Of a DNA stretch of 64,000 bases, positions 62,881-64,000 are shown piece by piece; position 1 is the first letter of the stretch; each line of letters starts with the position of its first letter. A program made the translations under genes and the position numbers. The stretch is from Candidatus Magnetocorallium paracelense (GTDB lineage: Bacteria; Nitrospirota; Thermodesulfovibrionia; Thermodesulfovibrionales; Magnetobacteriaceae), in assembly GCA_029001845.1 (NCBI GenBank), contig JAREWP010000083.1, positions 1 through 64,000 on the forward strand, given 5' to 3'. Below the pieces are notes generated by a model. It made no database searches, was not told where the DNA came from, and worked only from the letters and a program-made list of their open reading frames with translations.

Positions 62881-63271
62881 TCCATAACACGTTTTCTTCT
62901 TTACAAACTCCCTGTGCTTTCGGTAAGGGTGTTTGGCAAATCTGATTGCATCTGAACTATACAGGTAATTGAAAATGCATTACTTTACGATGTCTGCTTC
63001 TTGCGCCGGATTATCAAAATTCAGTGCAGTTTCACTCTGGTGTGTGACATAAATCACTGAAAATCGACAGGGCATATGTTAAAGTGTCTTTACTAATCTC
63101 CTAAAGAGGCAGTCAGGTCATAATCTCATTATTTCTGTTATTTTTTCACTCCTTGCGGATAAGCATTTTTTTATGCTCACGTTTTTCAGCAAAATTAAGA
63201 TATGACAGTGAGCTGTTTTTTTAGAGATTTTATATCACCCCGATAATCGATTATAAGGAGAAAACAGTTAT

Positions 63272-63988
63272 TTGACTTCCAGGCGACTGTTTTTAAACAA
63301 ATTATTGACCGGTGTTGGTTTTGCGTTGCCCTTTTTTGGGGCGCACAAATTGTTAAATGGCGAGAAGAGCGGATACCCCGTTAATACAATCCAAAAGGAA
63401 CCTGCCGGTACAAGGATCATACGTCCTCCAGGTGCTGTTAAAGAGGAACTTTTTCTTGCCGGCTGCATCAGATGTTACCGATGTCAGGATGCCTGCGAAG
63501 ACGGGGCTATACAATTTTTTACAGAATCCTCCGGCCGTCATTATCACACGCCATATATCGATCCCTCGATAAAGGCTTGCACCCTTTGTATGAAATGCAC
63601 GAAGGTTTGCCCTACCAATGTATTGCAGCCACTTGAGGAAGAGGATCTTCAAAAGGTCAGAATGGGCTCGATCGCTTTATACAGAGATCGTTGTCTTGCC
63701 CATAAAGCCAAATATATTCGTAATGAACAGCGAATGCTGATGAATCTGGGAAGGTCTTATAAGGAGACAGGCGTTATTTATGAGCGTCGCGGCCCCTGTG
63801 GCGAGTGTCATATGTTTTGCCCTGTCAGGGAAAAAGCGATTACCCTTGAACCTGGTTCTCTTTTGGCGCCTGTTATTCATGAAAAGCACTGTGTCGGATG
63901 CGGTTTATGCGAGGAGATATGCAGGCAAGTGGTGAGGGGGACACCGGCGATCGTGGTTGTGGCTTTAAGGGATAGGGGAGCATTGTGA
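63272..63988 (+). CDS. NapG/MauM-type ferredoxin protein with Tat signal
   Basis: A 238-residue 4Fe-4S protein. AAGGAG (63254-63259) supports the TTG start at 63272. S-R-R-L-F-L-N-K is a twin-arginine signal, so it is exported folded. Four Cys-rich cluster regions follow: C-I-R-C-Y-R-C-Q-D-A-C, C-T-L-C-M-K-C-T-K-V-C-P, C-G-E-C-H-M-F-C-P and C-V-G-C-G-L-C-E-E-I-C, as in NapG. It would pass electrons from quinol, with a NapH-type membrane partner, to a periplasmic reductase. The reductase itself is not in this window. The stop overlaps a GTG start (GTGA). Confidence 0.87.
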   Translation: MTSRRLFLNKLLTGVGFALPFFGAHKLLNGEKSGYPVNTIQKEPAGTRIIRPPGAVKEELFLAGCIRCYRCQDACEDGAIQFFTESSGRHYHTPYIDPSIKACTLCMKCTKVCPTNVLQPLEEEDLQKVRMGSIALYRDRCLAHKAKYIRNEQRMLMNLGRSYKETGVIYERRGPCGECHMFCPVREKAITLEPGSLLAPVIHEKHCVGCGLCEEICRQVVRGTPAIVVVALRDRGAL

Positions 63989-64000
63989 GAGTTCAATTTC
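63985..64000 (+). CDS. Start of the next gene, probably NapH-like (cut by window edge)
   Basis: GTG 63985 overlaps the napG-like stop in the form GTGA and encodes V-R-V-Q-F. A coupled NapH-type quinol dehydrogenase gene is expected from context. Only five codons are visible, so this is inference. Confidence 0.35.

Noticed and set aside
1-64000. tRNA or rRNA genes
   Set aside because: I looked for the T-loop GGTTCRANTCC pattern and for rRNA landmarks on both strands and found no candidate.

Overview
The window looks like chromosomal DNA of a Gram-negative, probably anaerobic or microaerophilic bacterium with moderately low GC content. I infer a Desulfobacterota or Nitrospirota-like lineage. 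The grounds are His-Gln-Trp-Arg-Gln-Pro-Leu type histidine kinases, a sigma-54 activator, a MetV-type protein of folate/C1 metabolism, a NapG-type ferredoxin, a CX2CX2CX5C flavoprotein, a DUF6765 protein and many exported proteins. There is no rRNA, tRNA or ribosomal protein operon to fix the taxonomy, so the lineage is a guess. I see no tRNA and no CRISPR array.

Layout. 0-0.3 kb: 3' end of an IS4-type transposase gene. 0.4-11.6 kb: a Uma2-type nuclease; a minus-strand pair of a fused HisH-HisF synthase and a glycosyltransferase; a plus-strand operon of a CheC-like phosphatase, a PAS-GAF histidine kinase and a 1057-residue protein I cannot place; a frameshifted relic of a PEP-synthase-like protein; a RelB-YafQ toxin-antitoxin pair. 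11.7-19.2 kb: AEC transporter, tandem universal stress protein, DUF1566 protein, AAA/DUF4143 ATPase, two SdhC/SdhD-like anchors without SdhA/B, two methyltransferase-fold proteins. 19.2-31.2 kb: DUF6765 protein, a secreted GH31 glucosidase with starch-binding modules, radical SAM protein, glycosyltransferase, a binding protein-kinase pair and an iron-sulfur flavoprotein, separated by long repeat-rich spacers. 31.4-43.1 kb: HDOD protein, three-PAS kinase and MetV on the minus strand, RNase R, MsrA, a coiled-coil protein, a VWA protein and a DNA methyltransferase fused to a staphylococcal-nuclease-like domain. 43.3-46.4 kb: glycosyltransferase plus a three-part radical SAM protein.

The most striking part is 47.2-55.3 kb: a tight operon of a TPR-CHAT peptidase with an export signal, a SIR2-like/TIR protein and an nSTAND1 ATPase with a membrane segment and TPRs. 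Two of the three junctions are near-zero (18 nt gap, then an ATGA overlap). The parts match those of animal, plant and bacterial immune or cell-death pathways, so this is my best candidate for an undescribed conflict system. It is followed by a decayed AAA_13 (PrrC/RloC-like) ATPase gene and an AAA ATPase with a C-terminal PD-(D/E)XK motif. 58.3-64 kb holds a GT2-TPR glycosyltransferase, a secreted protein, a REC-PAS-sigma54 regulator and the start of a napGH-like pair.

The spacers carry at least six dispersed palindromic repeat families, some with several copies in this window. In one family the 30-bp stem shows compensatory base-pair changes between copies, so its fold appears to be maintained.
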